DNA from: Bacteroidales bacterium
GTDB lineage: Bacteria; Bacteroidota; Bacteroidia; Bacteroidales; UBA3824
Length of the DNA: 64,000 bases
Reading direction: 5' to 3'
Assembly: GCA_016286055.1 (NCBI GenBank)
Contig: JAEERW010000002.1
Span: 262,458 to 326,457 of the forward strand
Of this stretch, positions 34,360-43,080 are shown in pieces (the stretch's first letter is position 1; every line of letters begins with the position of its first letter). Under the pieces are notes generated by a model that saw only the letters and a program-made list of their open reading frames with translations, was not told where the DNA came from and did no database searches. The position numbers and the translations under genes were made by a program.

Positions 34360-35265
34360 ATGCGTAAACTTACATTTTTTTTAGCAATTGTAATATTATT
34401 ATGGGTGTTGGTTGCATTTTCAATTATAATTTCAAATGGAATTATGATTTTGCTGTTGTGTATAGCATCTTTTATATTATTACAAATATCTTTTGATTCA
34501 TATAAAGAACGTAATGTAATTAATTATTTATTATCAAGCATACTTATCTTTGAATTATCGGCTATGGTTTTTTATTGGTATATGGGGAAGAGTAAGGTTG
34601 AAAACAATAGACAAGGGTATTATATATTAGGTAGATATAAATCCAAAAACTATAGTACTTCGCACACTAAAGGAGGCCATTACTATTATGTATATACATA
34701 TTCGTTTAATGAGAAAATAGATAGTGCTTATATTGAGGTTAGTAAAGAAGTATTCAATAGTGTAGTTGATACAATGGATAGAGTAATAATGCGTGGTACA
34801 CATTCTTTTTATAAAATGAATTTGAGTGCATATGACATTGAAAAATATTCTTATCCGGTAAAGTTTGCTTGCAATGCAGAAGAAGAACTCGGTAATGATT
34901 CCTACGAATATGCTATTTATGAACCAATGCGTGCCTACGATAATTTTGGTTTGAATATCGTTTATAAATCGCATAAAACGGATGCCAAGTATATATATTT
35001 TTATGATATTTTAAAAAATGAACAAAAGATAGAGGATAATACTATACGAGATACATTCCTTGTCTACTCCAATATTAATCCGAAATACTTCGATGGTTGG
35101 CACATCTGTTCAGAAAAAATAACAACACCAGAAAATATTGCCAAAATAGATTCCGCGGGTTACGGCTACCTATTCCGTGGCAAAATCTACTCCGCCGCCG
35201 AAACCGAAAAATATTGGAATATAATAGAACAATATAAATTACGAACTCTCACCTCAAAACCGTAA
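34360..35265 (+). CDS. membrane protein, family shared with the gene at 42118
   Basis: A 301-residue protein with three hydrophobic segments in the first 80 residues and a soluble C-terminal domain. The last 65 residues match those of the protein at 42118: DTFL(V/I)Y(S/R)NIN, then WH(I/V)C, (T)PEN(I/R)AKI, YGY(L/I)F, YS and YK. The function is unknown. Codon and base use is split: the first 750 bases are very AT-rich (tata/att words), while the last 150 are of normal composition (gcgggttacggctacc). The C-terminal module may be shuffled among family members. Confidence 0.6.
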   Translation: MRKLTFFLAIVILLWVLVAFSIIISNGIMILLLCIASFILLQISFDSYKERNVINYLLSSILIFELSAMVFYWYMGKSKVENNRQGYYILGRYKSKNYSTSHTKGGHYYYVYTYSFNEKIDSAYIEVSKEVFNSVVDTMDRVIMRGTHSFYKMNLSAYDIEKYSYPVKFACNAEEELGNDSYEYAIYEPMRAYDNFGLNIVYKSHKTDAKYIYFYDILKNEQKIEDNTIRDTFLVYSNINPKYFDGWHICSEKITTPENIAKIDSAGYGYLFRGKIYSAAETEKYWNIIEQYKLRTLTSKP

Positions 35266-35328
35266 CCCTTTCGCGCTTTTCGCGTTTTCCGTAGTTAATT
35301 AATATTTGGAGAATTAAAATTATAATTC

Positions 35329-35337
35329 TATATTTGC
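35329..35337 (+). promoter_or_regulatory. -7 promoter element of Rpn gene 1
   Basis: TATATTTGC, 26 bases before the ATG at 35364; it overlaps and so excludes an upstream in-frame ATG at 35334. Confidence 0.65.
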
Positions 35338-35363
35338 GGAAACAAAAAAAAATCATTCATATT

Positions 35364-36221
35364 ATGGGACGCTTTGTAAACCCTTTCACCGATGTTGGCT
35401 TCAAGATTGTCTTCGGACAGGAGATAAGCAAACCCCTGTTGCTGCACTTCCTTAACACGCTTTTGGAAGGTGTGGAAGAAATTGTCGACCTGTCGTTTTC
35501 TGACAAAGAGCAGGTTGCCGATTACGACGACGACCGCACACTGATTTACGATGTGCTCTGCACCACCTCCGACGGCCGCAAGATAATAGTTGAGATGCAG
35601 AATAAGAAACAAGGTTTCTTCAAAAAACGTAGTCTCTACTACGTTGCCCGAGCCATATCACGTCAGGGCGAAAGCGGCAAGCAGTGGCGTTACGACATCA
35701 AGGCGGTGTATTTTGTAGCCTTTATGAACTTTACGCTTCCCGATATGCCCGAGTTCCGCACCGATGTGGTCTTGATGGACACCAAAACCAAGAGTATGTT
35801 CTCCGACGACATCAAGATGACCTTCTTGCAACTGCCGCTCTTTACCAAAGAGGAGGCAGAATGTGAAACTGTTTTTGAGAAATGGATTTATATATTTAAG
35901 AATATGAATATTTTGGAAAGAATGCCGTGGGCAGCGCAGAACGCTGTTTTCAACAAATTGTCAGACATAGTTGAGGTGGCGCACCTCAGCGGCAAGACGC
36001 GCGACGAGTACGAGGCATCATTGAAACGCTACCGCGACTCTTTCGACGTGTTTGAAACCGCCAAAGAAGACGGCTTGGCAGAAGGTCGTGCAGAGGGTCG
36101 TATTGAAGGTGCAAAACAAAAATCCATTGACATCGCCCGCAAAATGAAGTCCAAAGGTATGGACATTGATATTATTTCAGATATGACAAGTTTGTCAAAA
36201 GAGGAAATATTAGCCCTGTAA
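35364..36221 (+). CDS. Rpn family PD-(D/E)XK nuclease (recombination-promoting nuclease / transposase-like)
   Basis: A 285-residue member of the PDDEXK_2 group. It starts MGRFVNPFTDVGFKIVFG, the family opening. The nuclease core shows YDVLCTTSDGRKIIVEMQNK, where Asp and E-x-Q form the active site. The C-terminus carries AEGRAEGRIEGAKQ, a short repeated helix common in the family, and ends DMTSLSKEEILAL. E. coli RpnA relatives cut DNA and promote RecA-independent recombination. A second copy is at 58288. An 18-base sequence 3 bases after the stop (36225-36242) recurs after the AlbA_2 gene. Confidence 0.88.
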   Translation: MGRFVNPFTDVGFKIVFGQEISKPLLLHFLNTLLEGVEEIVDLSFSDKEQVADYDDDRTLIYDVLCTTSDGRKIIVEMQNKKQGFFKKRSLYYVARAISRQGESGKQWRYDIKAVYFVAFMNFTLPDMPEFRTDVVLMDTKTKSMFSDDIKMTFLQLPLFTKEEAECETVFEKWIYIFKNMNILERMPWAAQNAVFNKLSDIVEVAHLSGKTRDEYEASLKRYRDSFDVFETAKEDGLAEGRAEGRIEGAKQKSIDIARKMKSKGMDIDIISDMTSLSKEEILAL

Positions 36222-36224
36222 TAT

Positions 36225-36242
36225 ATTCATTTTCATTCGCTT
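36225..36242 (+). repeat. 18-base 3'-flank motif, copy after Rpn gene 1
   Basis: ATTCATTTTCATTCGCTT, identical to the complement of 53085-53102. Both copies lie within 15 bases after a stop codon, in the same orientation relative to their gene. Confidence 0.6.
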
Positions 36243-36281
36243 CTGTTTTGATTTAAAGAAACGGAATAGTCCATTATTATT

Positions 36282-37118
36282 ATGACCAAATTTATCCTCA
36301 CCATACTTTTATTACTCTCCGTCACGGCGTTGAATTCGCAGCCAAAGATTACTATTAAGGAAAAATCATTGCCGATTTTTGAAAAAATTATTGTGGCGGA
36401 TATGCTCAAAGTTACGGTAGTGCGCGGAAAGGAAAATTCTATCAAGGTAACTGCCGATGACGACGGTCACAAAAGTCTTGTGGTTAAGGTAAAGGCCGGT
36501 GTGCTATCTGTTTATCAAAACGGACGTGCCAAGTTGAATTTCACCCCCGGACCTACAAATATTCACAAGGCAATAATTGACCAAGAAATTGTTATCACCA
36601 CGGCGCAACCCATTGAGCGAATTACTCTTAGCGGCAACGCCTTTGTAAAATATTCCGACCCAAACACGCTTAAATCTTTTGGACTCAGAGCCGATGACAG
36701 CAGCGATTTTGAAGGCACAATATCTTGCGAAACCCTCTCTGCCCACCTCACCAAAAACAGCGGTGCGGATATTTCGGGAAAAATTCAAAAACTAAAAATT
36801 GTTGCCGATTCGTCGGTGGCTCGTATTTATGGCGTAACTTCCGATGTGTCAGACATTACGCTTACAAACAAATCACGTCTCAACGCCACAGGCAAGACGG
36901 GTGTGTTTATGCTCAATGTTTCGGGAGGAAGCCGTTTTGAAGGTATCGGCTACGAAAGTCGCGATGCCAAGGTAGATGCCGCAGGACGTTCAGATGTGTT
37001 TTTTAAAGCCATCACCACATTGGTGCTCAACGCCAAAGAACGCTCGCACATAGTCTGCACGGGTTTGCCAAAGGTTACGCAAAACGTTACAGCCGATTGC
37101 AAAATCAAAATTCGTTAG
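36282..37118 (+). CDS. secreted GIN-domain (DUF2807) protein
   Basis: A 278-residue protein with a signal peptide (1-19, LNS-QPK). The mature part is a right-handed beta-helix-like GIN (head) domain: FEKIIVADMLKVTVVRGKEN at its start, then repeating short strands such as ITLSGNAFVKY, LTKNSGADISGKI, VADSSVARIYG and VSGGSRFEG. DUF2807 proteins are exported and often tied to cell-surface adhesion or autotransporter heads. It runs convergent to the threonylcarbamoyl-AMP synthase gene with a 4-base gap. Confidence 0.82.
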   Translation: MTKFILTILLLLSVTALNSQPKITIKEKSLPIFEKIIVADMLKVTVVRGKENSIKVTADDDGHKSLVVKVKAGVLSVYQNGRAKLNFTPGPTNIHKAIIDQEIVITTAQPIERITLSGNAFVKYSDPNTLKSFGLRADDSSDFEGTISCETLSAHLTKNSGADISGKIQKLKIVADSSVARIYGVTSDVSDITLTNKSRLNATGKTGVFMLNVSGGSRFEGIGYESRDAKVDAAGRSDVFFKAITTLVLNAKERSHIVCTGLPKVTQNVTADCKIKIR

Positions 37119-37122
37119 GATT

Positions 37123-37743
37123 TTACCACTCCAACTCCCTGATTCCCTCGCGGATAACCTCAATTTCAGAGCCGGTGCAGTTGATAACGGCAGTGGGGTT
37201 GTTGTTGCCGTAGCCACCGTCGATAATGAGGTCAACGGAATTTTTGTAGCGTTCCCAAATTAGTTCGGGGTCGGTTATGTATTCTACAATCTCGTCGTCG
37301 TCCACGATAGATGTGGTTAAGAGCGGGTTGCCGAGATTTTCAACAATGTCGTGGAGTATTTGGCTGTCGGGAATACGCAGACCCACTGTTTTGCGCGAAT
37401 TGTCGAAAATGCGCGGAATTTTTTTGCTTGCCGGCAAAATAAAGGTGAACGGACCGGGAGTGTTCTTTTTCAAAAGTTTAAAAACACCTGTGCTGAGCGG
37501 CATAGTATAATCCGAAATATCGGACAAATCTTTGCAGATAAACGAAAACCACGCTTTGTCTAATTTAATACCTTTGAAACGGGCAAGACGTTCAAGGGCT
37601 TTTTTGCTGTTCATACTGCACCCAAGGGCATACACCGAGTCGGTGGGATAGATAATCACCCCATCGTTTTGGAGAATCTCTACCGCTTTGAGTATCAAGC
37701 GCAAAGGCGGTGTATCTGGATGTATTTTTAGCAACAATCCCAT
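37123..37743 (-). CDS. L-threonylcarbamoyladenylate synthase (Sua5/YciO/YrdC family)
   Basis: A 206-residue YrdC-domain protein. It makes threonylcarbamoyl-AMP for the t6A37 modification of tRNAs. The nucleotide-binding region is GGVIIYPTDSVYALGC-like (NDGVIIYPTDSVYALGCSMN, residues about 27-46), with the KxR-type site at LERLARFKGIKLDKA. VGLRIPDSQILHDIV and NPLLTTSIVDDDEIV follow. The length fits YciO/YrdC without the Sua5 domain, and YciO-like function cannot be excluded. Two -7 elements lie on the complement at 37771-37779 and 37783-37791. Confidence 0.88.
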   Translation of the reverse strand: MGLLLKIHPDTPPLRLILKAVEILQNDGVIIYPTDSVYALGCSMNSKKALERLARFKGIKLDKAWFSFICKDLSDISDYTMPLSTGVFKLLKKNTPGPFTFILPASKKIPRIFDNSRKTVGLRIPDSQILHDIVENLGNPLLTTSIVDDDEIVEYITDPELIWERYKNSVDLIIDGGYGNNNPTAVINCTGSEIEVIREGIRELEW

Positions 37744-37770
37744 GGCATTTATTCAGTGTTGGTTTCTAAC

Positions 37771-37779
37771 GCAAAATTA
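37771..37779 (-). promoter_or_regulatory. -7 promoter element of the YrdC-family gene
   Basis: Reads TAATTTTGC on the complement, 28 bases before the ATG; a second candidate TATTTTTGC lies just behind. Confidence 0.55.
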
Positions 37780-37831
37780 AACGCAAAAATATGTAAAATA
37801 ATATTAAAAAAGTAAAAAATAATGCATTTAC

Positions 37832-40627
37832 TTATGCAATTTTGCGCTTGATTTCACCCACAATCATCACTGGCATAGTAGCAAGAATGATGGTAATCCA
37901 ATCATTTATAGCAAGATGGGTAACGTTGAACATCTGTCCGCCGATTTCAACTATAAGTATCTGTCCTATAAAAATCACTGCGGAAATTAGTAGAAAACCT
38001 CTGCTGTTTTTTAGATTGTGGAATGCCGATTTGCCTGTCATAAAGGCCTTTGCGTTAAACATATTCCAAAATTGCAGCATCACAAAAATGGTGAAAAACA
38101 GGCTCAATTCGTAATCGCTCAAACCGTTGTAGGCACCGTAATTAAAACTCAGGAAATCTGCCATACAAGTGATGTCTGCGTGTTGCATAATTGTAAGAAT
38201 ACCAAGCAGAAGAGCGGTAAAGAGGAGTCCCACACCAAAAATACTACGCCTCATAGATTTGGAGATGATAAAATCTGTTATCTTTCGAGGTTTCTCTTTC
38301 ATAACGTCGGGCGACGGCGGCAGCGATGCAAGGGCTATTGCAGCAAAGGTGTCCATAATAAGGTTGACCCACAGCATCTGCGTAACCGTTAGCGGCGACT
38401 GTGTGCCAATAAACGCACCGATAAGAACTATTAGGCACGCCACCACGTTGATAGTCATCTGAAACATTATAAACCGCTGAATGTTTTTGTAGAGCGAACG
38501 TCCCCACATTACGGCGTTGCTAATGGTGGCAAACGAATTGTCTTGAATGGTCATATCCGACGATTCTTTGGCCACCGAAGTGCCGTCGCCCATCGAAAGA
38601 CCCACGTCAGAGGCGTTAAGGGCGGGAGCGTCGTTGGTGCCGTCGCCGGTGGCTGCTACTACATAACCGGCTCGTTTTAAGAGTTTTACAAGTCGTTCCT
38701 TGTCGTGCGGACGTGCACGTGATAGAATCTTCAATGTTGATAGTTTTGCGGTGATTTCTTCGTCGTTCATAGCGGCAAACTCTGTTCCCGTTAAGATGGC
38801 TTGGTCGCTGTCGGTATCGTTTAAAAGTCCTATCTGACGACCTATCTCTTTGGCTGTCAACGATGTATCGCCGGTTACAATTTTCACTTGTATTCCTGCC
38901 GATGTGCAAGATTTTATAGCATCTGCCACGTCTACACGTATTGGGTCGGATATGGCAAAAATACCTGCAAAATGGAGGTTATGGATATTGAGTTTTCCGT
39001 TTTCAAATGCGGTTTCGCTGCCGTCTAACTCTTTGTAAGCCAATGCTAATGTGCGGAATGCACGGCTCTGAAACTCCGATAGTTTTTGTAAATAATCGTC
39101 CTTTTTTCTTTCGGTCAAATCCGAAAAACCAAGCACTATTTCGGGCGCACCTTTTACATAAAGTACCTGTCTGCCAAGGACTTGCGATTTTACAATGGTG
39201 GCCATATATTTGTTTTCGGTAGAGAACGGCAGACGGTCAATAATGTCGGTATTTTCTCTGATAGTCTGATAGTTGAATTGTTTTTCGGCAAGCCAAAGCA
39301 GCAATGCGCCTTCGGTGGGATTACCAATAGGTTTGAGGTTGGTGGCGGTAGACAAATCAAGGTTTGCGGTAGAGTTTACAGCAATCATTTCGGCAAGCAG
39401 ATTTTCCTCAATATCAGAAAGTTGCATATCCGCTACCTGCATTTTGTTTTGCGTAAGGGTACCCGTTTTGTCGGTGCAAATTACCGACGCCGCACCCATA
39501 GTTTCGCAAGCGTGCATTGTGCGGGGCAGAGTGTTTTCGTTCATCAGTTTTTTCATACTGAACGCCAACGAAAGAGTAACGCTCATAGGCAGTCCCTCAG
39601 GCACTGCCACCACTATCAGCGTAACAGCAATCATCACTGTATTAAGTATATACGATAGCAAATCAAGCCAGTCAAAACCGCCGTCAATAGTGAAGAAATA
39701 CGTTATCAAGCGACCCACAATAATCAAACCTGCCACCAAATAACTTGCCTTTGTGATTTTGTCGGCAAGCGCGTCGAGTTTTTCGCTCAGCGGAGTGGGG
39801 TCGCCCTCGTCCACCTGTGCGGCTTTAAACACCTTGCCACTTTCGGTCTTGTCGCCCACGCGAAACACCTCGGCGGTGCAGTAGCCCTCAATAATGGTGG
39901 TACCTTTCATAATTTGATACGACGGGTACGGGGCTTCGGGGTCGTTTTTAGATTGGTCGGCAAACTTGTTGGCTTGCATTTCGCCAGTTAGCGACGATTC
40001 GTTTACTATAAGATTAAGGCTTTCAAGCAATTGACAGTCGGCGGGAATCTCCTCTCCTTGTTCTAATATCACAATGTCGCCCACCACAATTTCGCGGCGT
40101 GGAATTTGGCATACATTGTTGTTACGTATGGTTTTAACAAGGGTATCGTCGTTTACTTGGTTGAGCGATTGAAAAGTTTTTTCGTTTTTCTTTTCCAACA
40201 GATACGCCACACCTGTGGCAAGCAGCAGTGCCACTATTATGCCCACAGGTTCAAAAAATGTTGATACACTGGCGTTTTCTATCTCAAATTCGTAAATAGC
40301 AATACCAATCGAGAGTATAAAGGCGGTAATCAAAATTTTGAAAAGCGGGTCGTTGAAACCACCGAACACGCCCACCACCACAATCAGCAGCCACGAAACA
40401 ATCATTACGGCAGGCATAGCCCAATGTCCGCCCAAAAACGCCGCTGCCACCACTGCACCCACGGTAAGCACAGCCATAGCAATTGGAATCCAATGTTTTA
40501 ACACTTTTTTGAGGACATCCCAAAAAGATTCTTTCTGGGGCGGAGTAAGAATATTTTCGCCGTTCAACCTACGGCTCTCGGCCACCTGAGCGTCGGTGAG
40601 ACCTGAATAATGTTGATGGTTTGACAT
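37832..40627 (-). CDS. calcium-translocating P-type ATPase, PMCA type
   Basis: A 931-residue P2-type ATPase. The N-terminus SGLTDAQVAESRRLNGENIL is the cation-ATPase N domain. The actuator domain holds NESSLTGE (TGE loop) and the phosphorylation site ICTDKTGTLTQNKM. Nucleotide binding includes KGAPEIVL, and the hinge is GDGTNDAPALNASDVGLSMG. Helix 4 has VVAVPEGLPMSV (PEGL calcium site) and the C-terminal domain has a LWVNLIMDTFAAIAL with Asn and Asp ligands, as in plasma-membrane calcium pumps. The start at 40627 is supported by a -7 element at 40649-40657; an ATG at 40690 precedes it. It exports Ca2+ across the inner membrane. Confidence 0.93.
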   Translation of the reverse strand: MSNHQHYSGLTDAQVAESRRLNGENILTPPQKESFWDVLKKVLKHWIPIAMAVLTVGAVVAAAFLGGHWAMPAVMIVSWLLIVVVGVFGGFNDPLFKILITAFILSIGIAIYEFEIENASVSTFFEPVGIIVALLLATGVAYLLEKKNEKTFQSLNQVNDDTLVKTIRNNNVCQIPRREIVVGDIVILEQGEEIPADCQLLESLNLIVNESSLTGEMQANKFADQSKNDPEAPYPSYQIMKGTTIIEGYCTAEVFRVGDKTESGKVFKAAQVDEGDPTPLSEKLDALADKITKASYLVAGLIIVGRLITYFFTIDGGFDWLDLLSYILNTVMIAVTLIVVAVPEGLPMSVTLSLAFSMKKLMNENTLPRTMHACETMGAASVICTDKTGTLTQNKMQVADMQLSDIEENLLAEMIAVNSTANLDLSTATNLKPIGNPTEGALLLWLAEKQFNYQTIRENTDIIDRLPFSTENKYMATIVKSQVLGRQVLYVKGAPEIVLGFSDLTERKKDDYLQKLSEFQSRAFRTLALAYKELDGSETAFENGKLNIHNLHFAGIFAISDPIRVDVADAIKSCTSAGIQVKIVTGDTSLTAKEIGRQIGLLNDTDSDQAILTGTEFAAMNDEEITAKLSTLKILSRARPHDKERLVKLLKRAGYVVAATGDGTNDAPALNASDVGLSMGDGTSVAKESSDMTIQDNSFATISNAVMWGRSLYKNIQRFIMFQMTINVVACLIVLIGAFIGTQSPLTVTQMLWVNLIMDTFAAIALASLPPSPDVMKEKPRKITDFIISKSMRRSIFGVGLLFTALLLGILTIMQHADITCMADFLSFNYGAYNGLSDYELSLFFTIFVMLQFWNMFNAKAFMTGKSAFHNLKNSRGFLLISAVIFIGQILIVEIGGQMFNVTHLAINDWITIILATMPVMIVGEIKRKIA

Positions 40628-40648
40628 TTTGCAGTTTAAATTTGTGGT

Positions 40649-40657
40649 GCAAAGGTA
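40649..40657 (-). promoter_or_regulatory. -7 promoter element of the calcium ATPase gene
   Basis: Reads TACCTTTGC on the complement, 22 bases before the ATG at 40627. Confidence 0.6.
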
Positions 40658-40709
40658 TAAAAAATTTTGCCCACAAAAACAATCTTTCACAAAAATGCTT
40701 TTACCACTT

Positions 40710-40850
40710 TTATTTCGTCTTAAAATAGCTTATCGCTTCTGAGAGTTCTTCGGAGCGTTGGAGAAGTATGGCACTGTTTTCGGCTACTTCGTCGGCTATG
40801 CCAGCAAAATTGCGGGTTACTTGGGTGAAATTCTGCACGGCGGTGTTACT
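40710..40850 (-). pseudogene. C-terminal remnant of a methyl-accepting chemotaxis protein
   Basis: The complement reads NTAVQNFTQVTRNFAGIADE, then VAENSAILLQRSEELSEAI, SYFKTK and a stop. This is the last 45 residues or so of an MCP signalling domain (compare [20 protein letters not shown] in the intact receptor). Going further 5' the frame meets TGA at once, and nothing receptor-like continues beyond about 40850, beside the sequence agtccctttgtgtcaag. A deletion or insertion has removed the rest. The remainder of the gap to 41006 is AT-rich and shows nothing else. Confidence 0.7.
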
Positions 40851-41005
40851 AGTCCCTTTGTGTCAAGATAGTTATTGAGATTATCAAAAAAAATACATTA
40901 ATAATACAAAACACTCTATTTAGCAAGTATTATCCATTTTTTTATCTCATAAATTATCCTTTACTTTGCGTTGCATAAACCAACAGCAAACAGAGAGCAC
41001 ATTTT

Positions 41006-42115
41006 ATGGCATCAGTACCTGAGATTATACAGAACAACCCATTCCGAGTTTTGGGCGTATATGCCAACTCGTCGTATAGAGAAATTGTGGCAAGCATTAG
41101 CAAGGCTACAAAGTTTATGGAGGTGGGGCGCAATGTAGATTATCCTCTTGATTTGACGAATGTTAATAATCTGAATGTACAATCAAGCCTGACCCATTCG
41201 TTAGAAGATTTAGACAATGCCTTGGCTGTGATTTCCAACTCCGAAGAGCGTCTCAAATATGCTCAGTTTTGGTTTTTGAGGATGACACCGCTCGACGATG
41301 AGGCTTTTGATCACCTTTTTGATGGTAAATTAAACTACGCTTTATCGGTTTGGTGTAGAGAAAATAATCTTTCGTCGCTGCAAAATAGTATGATTATTAA
41401 TCTTTGGAAATGTAATTTTAAATCGGCGTTGCAAGATGCGGAAAAACTTTACACATTATTTCCAAACGATTTTTTAAAGGCAGTTGATTCAAAAGGTACT
41501 CTGGTTAAAAGTTCTGACGATTTGATTCAATCTTATGTAGATACTCTTGTAGCCTATATTTCCCCGAAAGAATTGTTAGAGTCTATTCCATCGCCCTTTT
41601 GGCACGATTTTATAGTTCCTACTATTTCTGAAAATGCTATCAACAAAATCAATAATGCCCTACAAAATGCCAAAGATCAGTTAGACCTTCTTAACAATGA
41701 GGGTTATAAGGTTCGTTATAATCTTCCTGACAATGGCATAGGAGGAAAAATGCTTGACGACATTCAAGATGAATTAGATGTGCTCAAAAAAGTTTCCGAG
41801 CCCGACAATCCACGTTTGCTGCTTACTTCGGATCGTATTGCCAATATGCTTTACGAATGTTCTATCGATGAATACAACATACGAAAGTATTCACCACAAT
41901 ATTCCATCAGGATGTTGCAGGAAGCATTGGCCTTGTCTAATAATTCAATGGATAAAGAGGAGATTAACAATAAGATTGCTCTATTCCAGAAAAAAAAGGG
42001 AAAGTTGCCGCCTGAGCCATTAAGCGAAGAAGAGAGACAAGAACGCAATAATACGATTATTATGATTCTCTGTGTTGTGATTCCAATAATATTAGGTCTT
42101 TTAGATAGATGTTAA
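41006..42115 (+). CDS. J-domain-like, tail-anchored protein of unknown function
   Basis: A 369-residue, mainly helical protein. The N-terminus IIQNNPFRVLGVYANSSYRE (residues 6-25) followed by IVASISKATKFMEVGR resembles the opening of a J-like module (the NPFxxLGV pattern), but no HPD triad is visible. The middle resembles helical repeats (LNYALSVWCRENNL; NFKSALQDAEKLYTLFPNDF). The last 25 residues are a single membrane helix (NTIIMILCVVIPIILGLL), so the protein is tail-anchored with its body in the cytoplasm. The next gene overlaps or abuts its stop. HtpG lies 1 kb downstream and an Hsp70-like protein 8.6 kb downstream, which makes a chaperone link worth testing. Confidence 0.6.
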   Translation: MASVPEIIQNNPFRVLGVYANSSYREIVASISKATKFMEVGRNVDYPLDLTNVNNLNVQSSLTHSLEDLDNALAVISNSEERLKYAQFWFLRMTPLDDEAFDHLFDGKLNYALSVWCRENNLSSLQNSMIINLWKCNFKSALQDAEKLYTLFPNDFLKAVDSKGTLVKSSDDLIQSYVDTLVAYISPKELLESIPSPFWHDFIVPTISENAINKINNALQNAKDQLDLLNNEGYKVRYNLPDNGIGGKMLDDIQDELDVLKKVSEPDNPRLLLTSDRIANMLYECSIDEYNIRKYSPQYSIRMLQEALALSNNSMDKEEINNKIALFQKKKGKLPPEPLSEEERQERNNTIIMILCVVIPIILGLLDRC

Positions 42116-42117
42116 TA

Positions 42118-42951
42118 ATGGAAAAGAGGCATATCTATATATTGTTTTACATTTTGATTATGTTCGTATACTTTTATTTCATATACGATCTTAAATGTAA
42201 AGATTTGAGTGATAGTTTTGTTGTAATTTATAACATTCTTTTTTACTATATTGTATCATTCCCTATTATTATGGTATTTCTTTATTACAAGAAGTTTTAT
42301 TGGCCTTTAATAATTTGTTGTATGTTTTTTCATATTATCATTTGTTTGATAGTGATAAAGCTGATAAACAGCAACATAATCAACGACCGTTCTTCAATGA
42401 TAATTCCAACCGAAAAGGGAAGTCAAGTCTATAAGAAGTTTAGTTTAGAGTGTTCTCGCACCATCACACTCCATTCAATTACCGAACCCGCCAGTGTTAG
42501 AAGCCAAATCCACGGCTTTGGTTTTTATGAGGGCAAGGTTTTTTATAATTACCACGATTATTCGCTAAAAAAAACAGATTTGGTGTATTACAAAGTGGGT
42601 TTTTATGTTATTTACAACGCTGTATTCGGTTTGGTAGATATACAAGACAGCACAATAATGCTCTGTTTTAACGATGTTCGTGGCAAATATCATAATGTCA
42701 AATACAGCGTCAAAGGCTATCCAAACATTCCCGACACATTTTTAATTTACCGCAACATCAACGAAAAACTCGATTCCGTTTGGCACGTCTGTGCCCCCGA
42801 GGTCAACACACCCGAGAACCGCGCCAAAATCTCCGACTACGGCTATATATTCCATTACGATGTATACAGCAAACAAGAAATCGAATCCCAATGCCCACGG
42901 ATAAAAGAATATGTGGAGCAATACAAGAATAGAATGTCACCCCCGCTATGA
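42118..42951 (+). CDS. membrane protein, family shared with the gene at 34360
   Basis: A 277-residue protein with about three membrane segments in the first 90 residues and a soluble C-terminus. The start MEKRH at 42118 follows the preceding stop by 2 bases; MLIMEKRH at 42109 overlaps it and is possible. The C-terminus (DTFLIYRNINEKL ... YVEQYKNR) is homologous to the end of the 34360 protein. Base composition changes sharply: AT-rich to about 42430, then normal, C-rich coding at the end (gtgcccccgaggtcaac). Unknown function. Confidence 0.6.
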   Translation: MEKRHIYILFYILIMFVYFYFIYDLKCKDLSDSFVVIYNILFYYIVSFPIIMVFLYYKKFYWPLIICCMFFHIIICLIVIKLINSNIINDRSSMIIPTEKGSQVYKKFSLECSRTITLHSITEPASVRSQIHGFGFYEGKVFYNYHDYSLKKTDLVYYKVGFYVIYNAVFGLVDIQDSTIMLCFNDVRGKYHNVKYSVKGYPNIPDTFLIYRNINEKLDSVWHVCAPEVNTPENRAKISDYGYIFHYDVYSKQEIESQCPRIKEYVEQYKNRMSPPL

Positions 42952-43080
42952 CGTTTTGTCACTATTTTGTCAGTCTTGTCAGTTCCAAATCTGAAATAAT
43001 GTCAGTTTTTCCGCTTCGGTACAGACTTTGACAATGGTGTTTTGGAAAAAATTTTGTAAAACATTAAAACGACATAAAAA

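Noticed and set aside
40851-40875. Insertion-sequence end at the MCP remnant junction
   Set aside because: The junction sequence could be an element end, but no matching inverted end or transposase is present.
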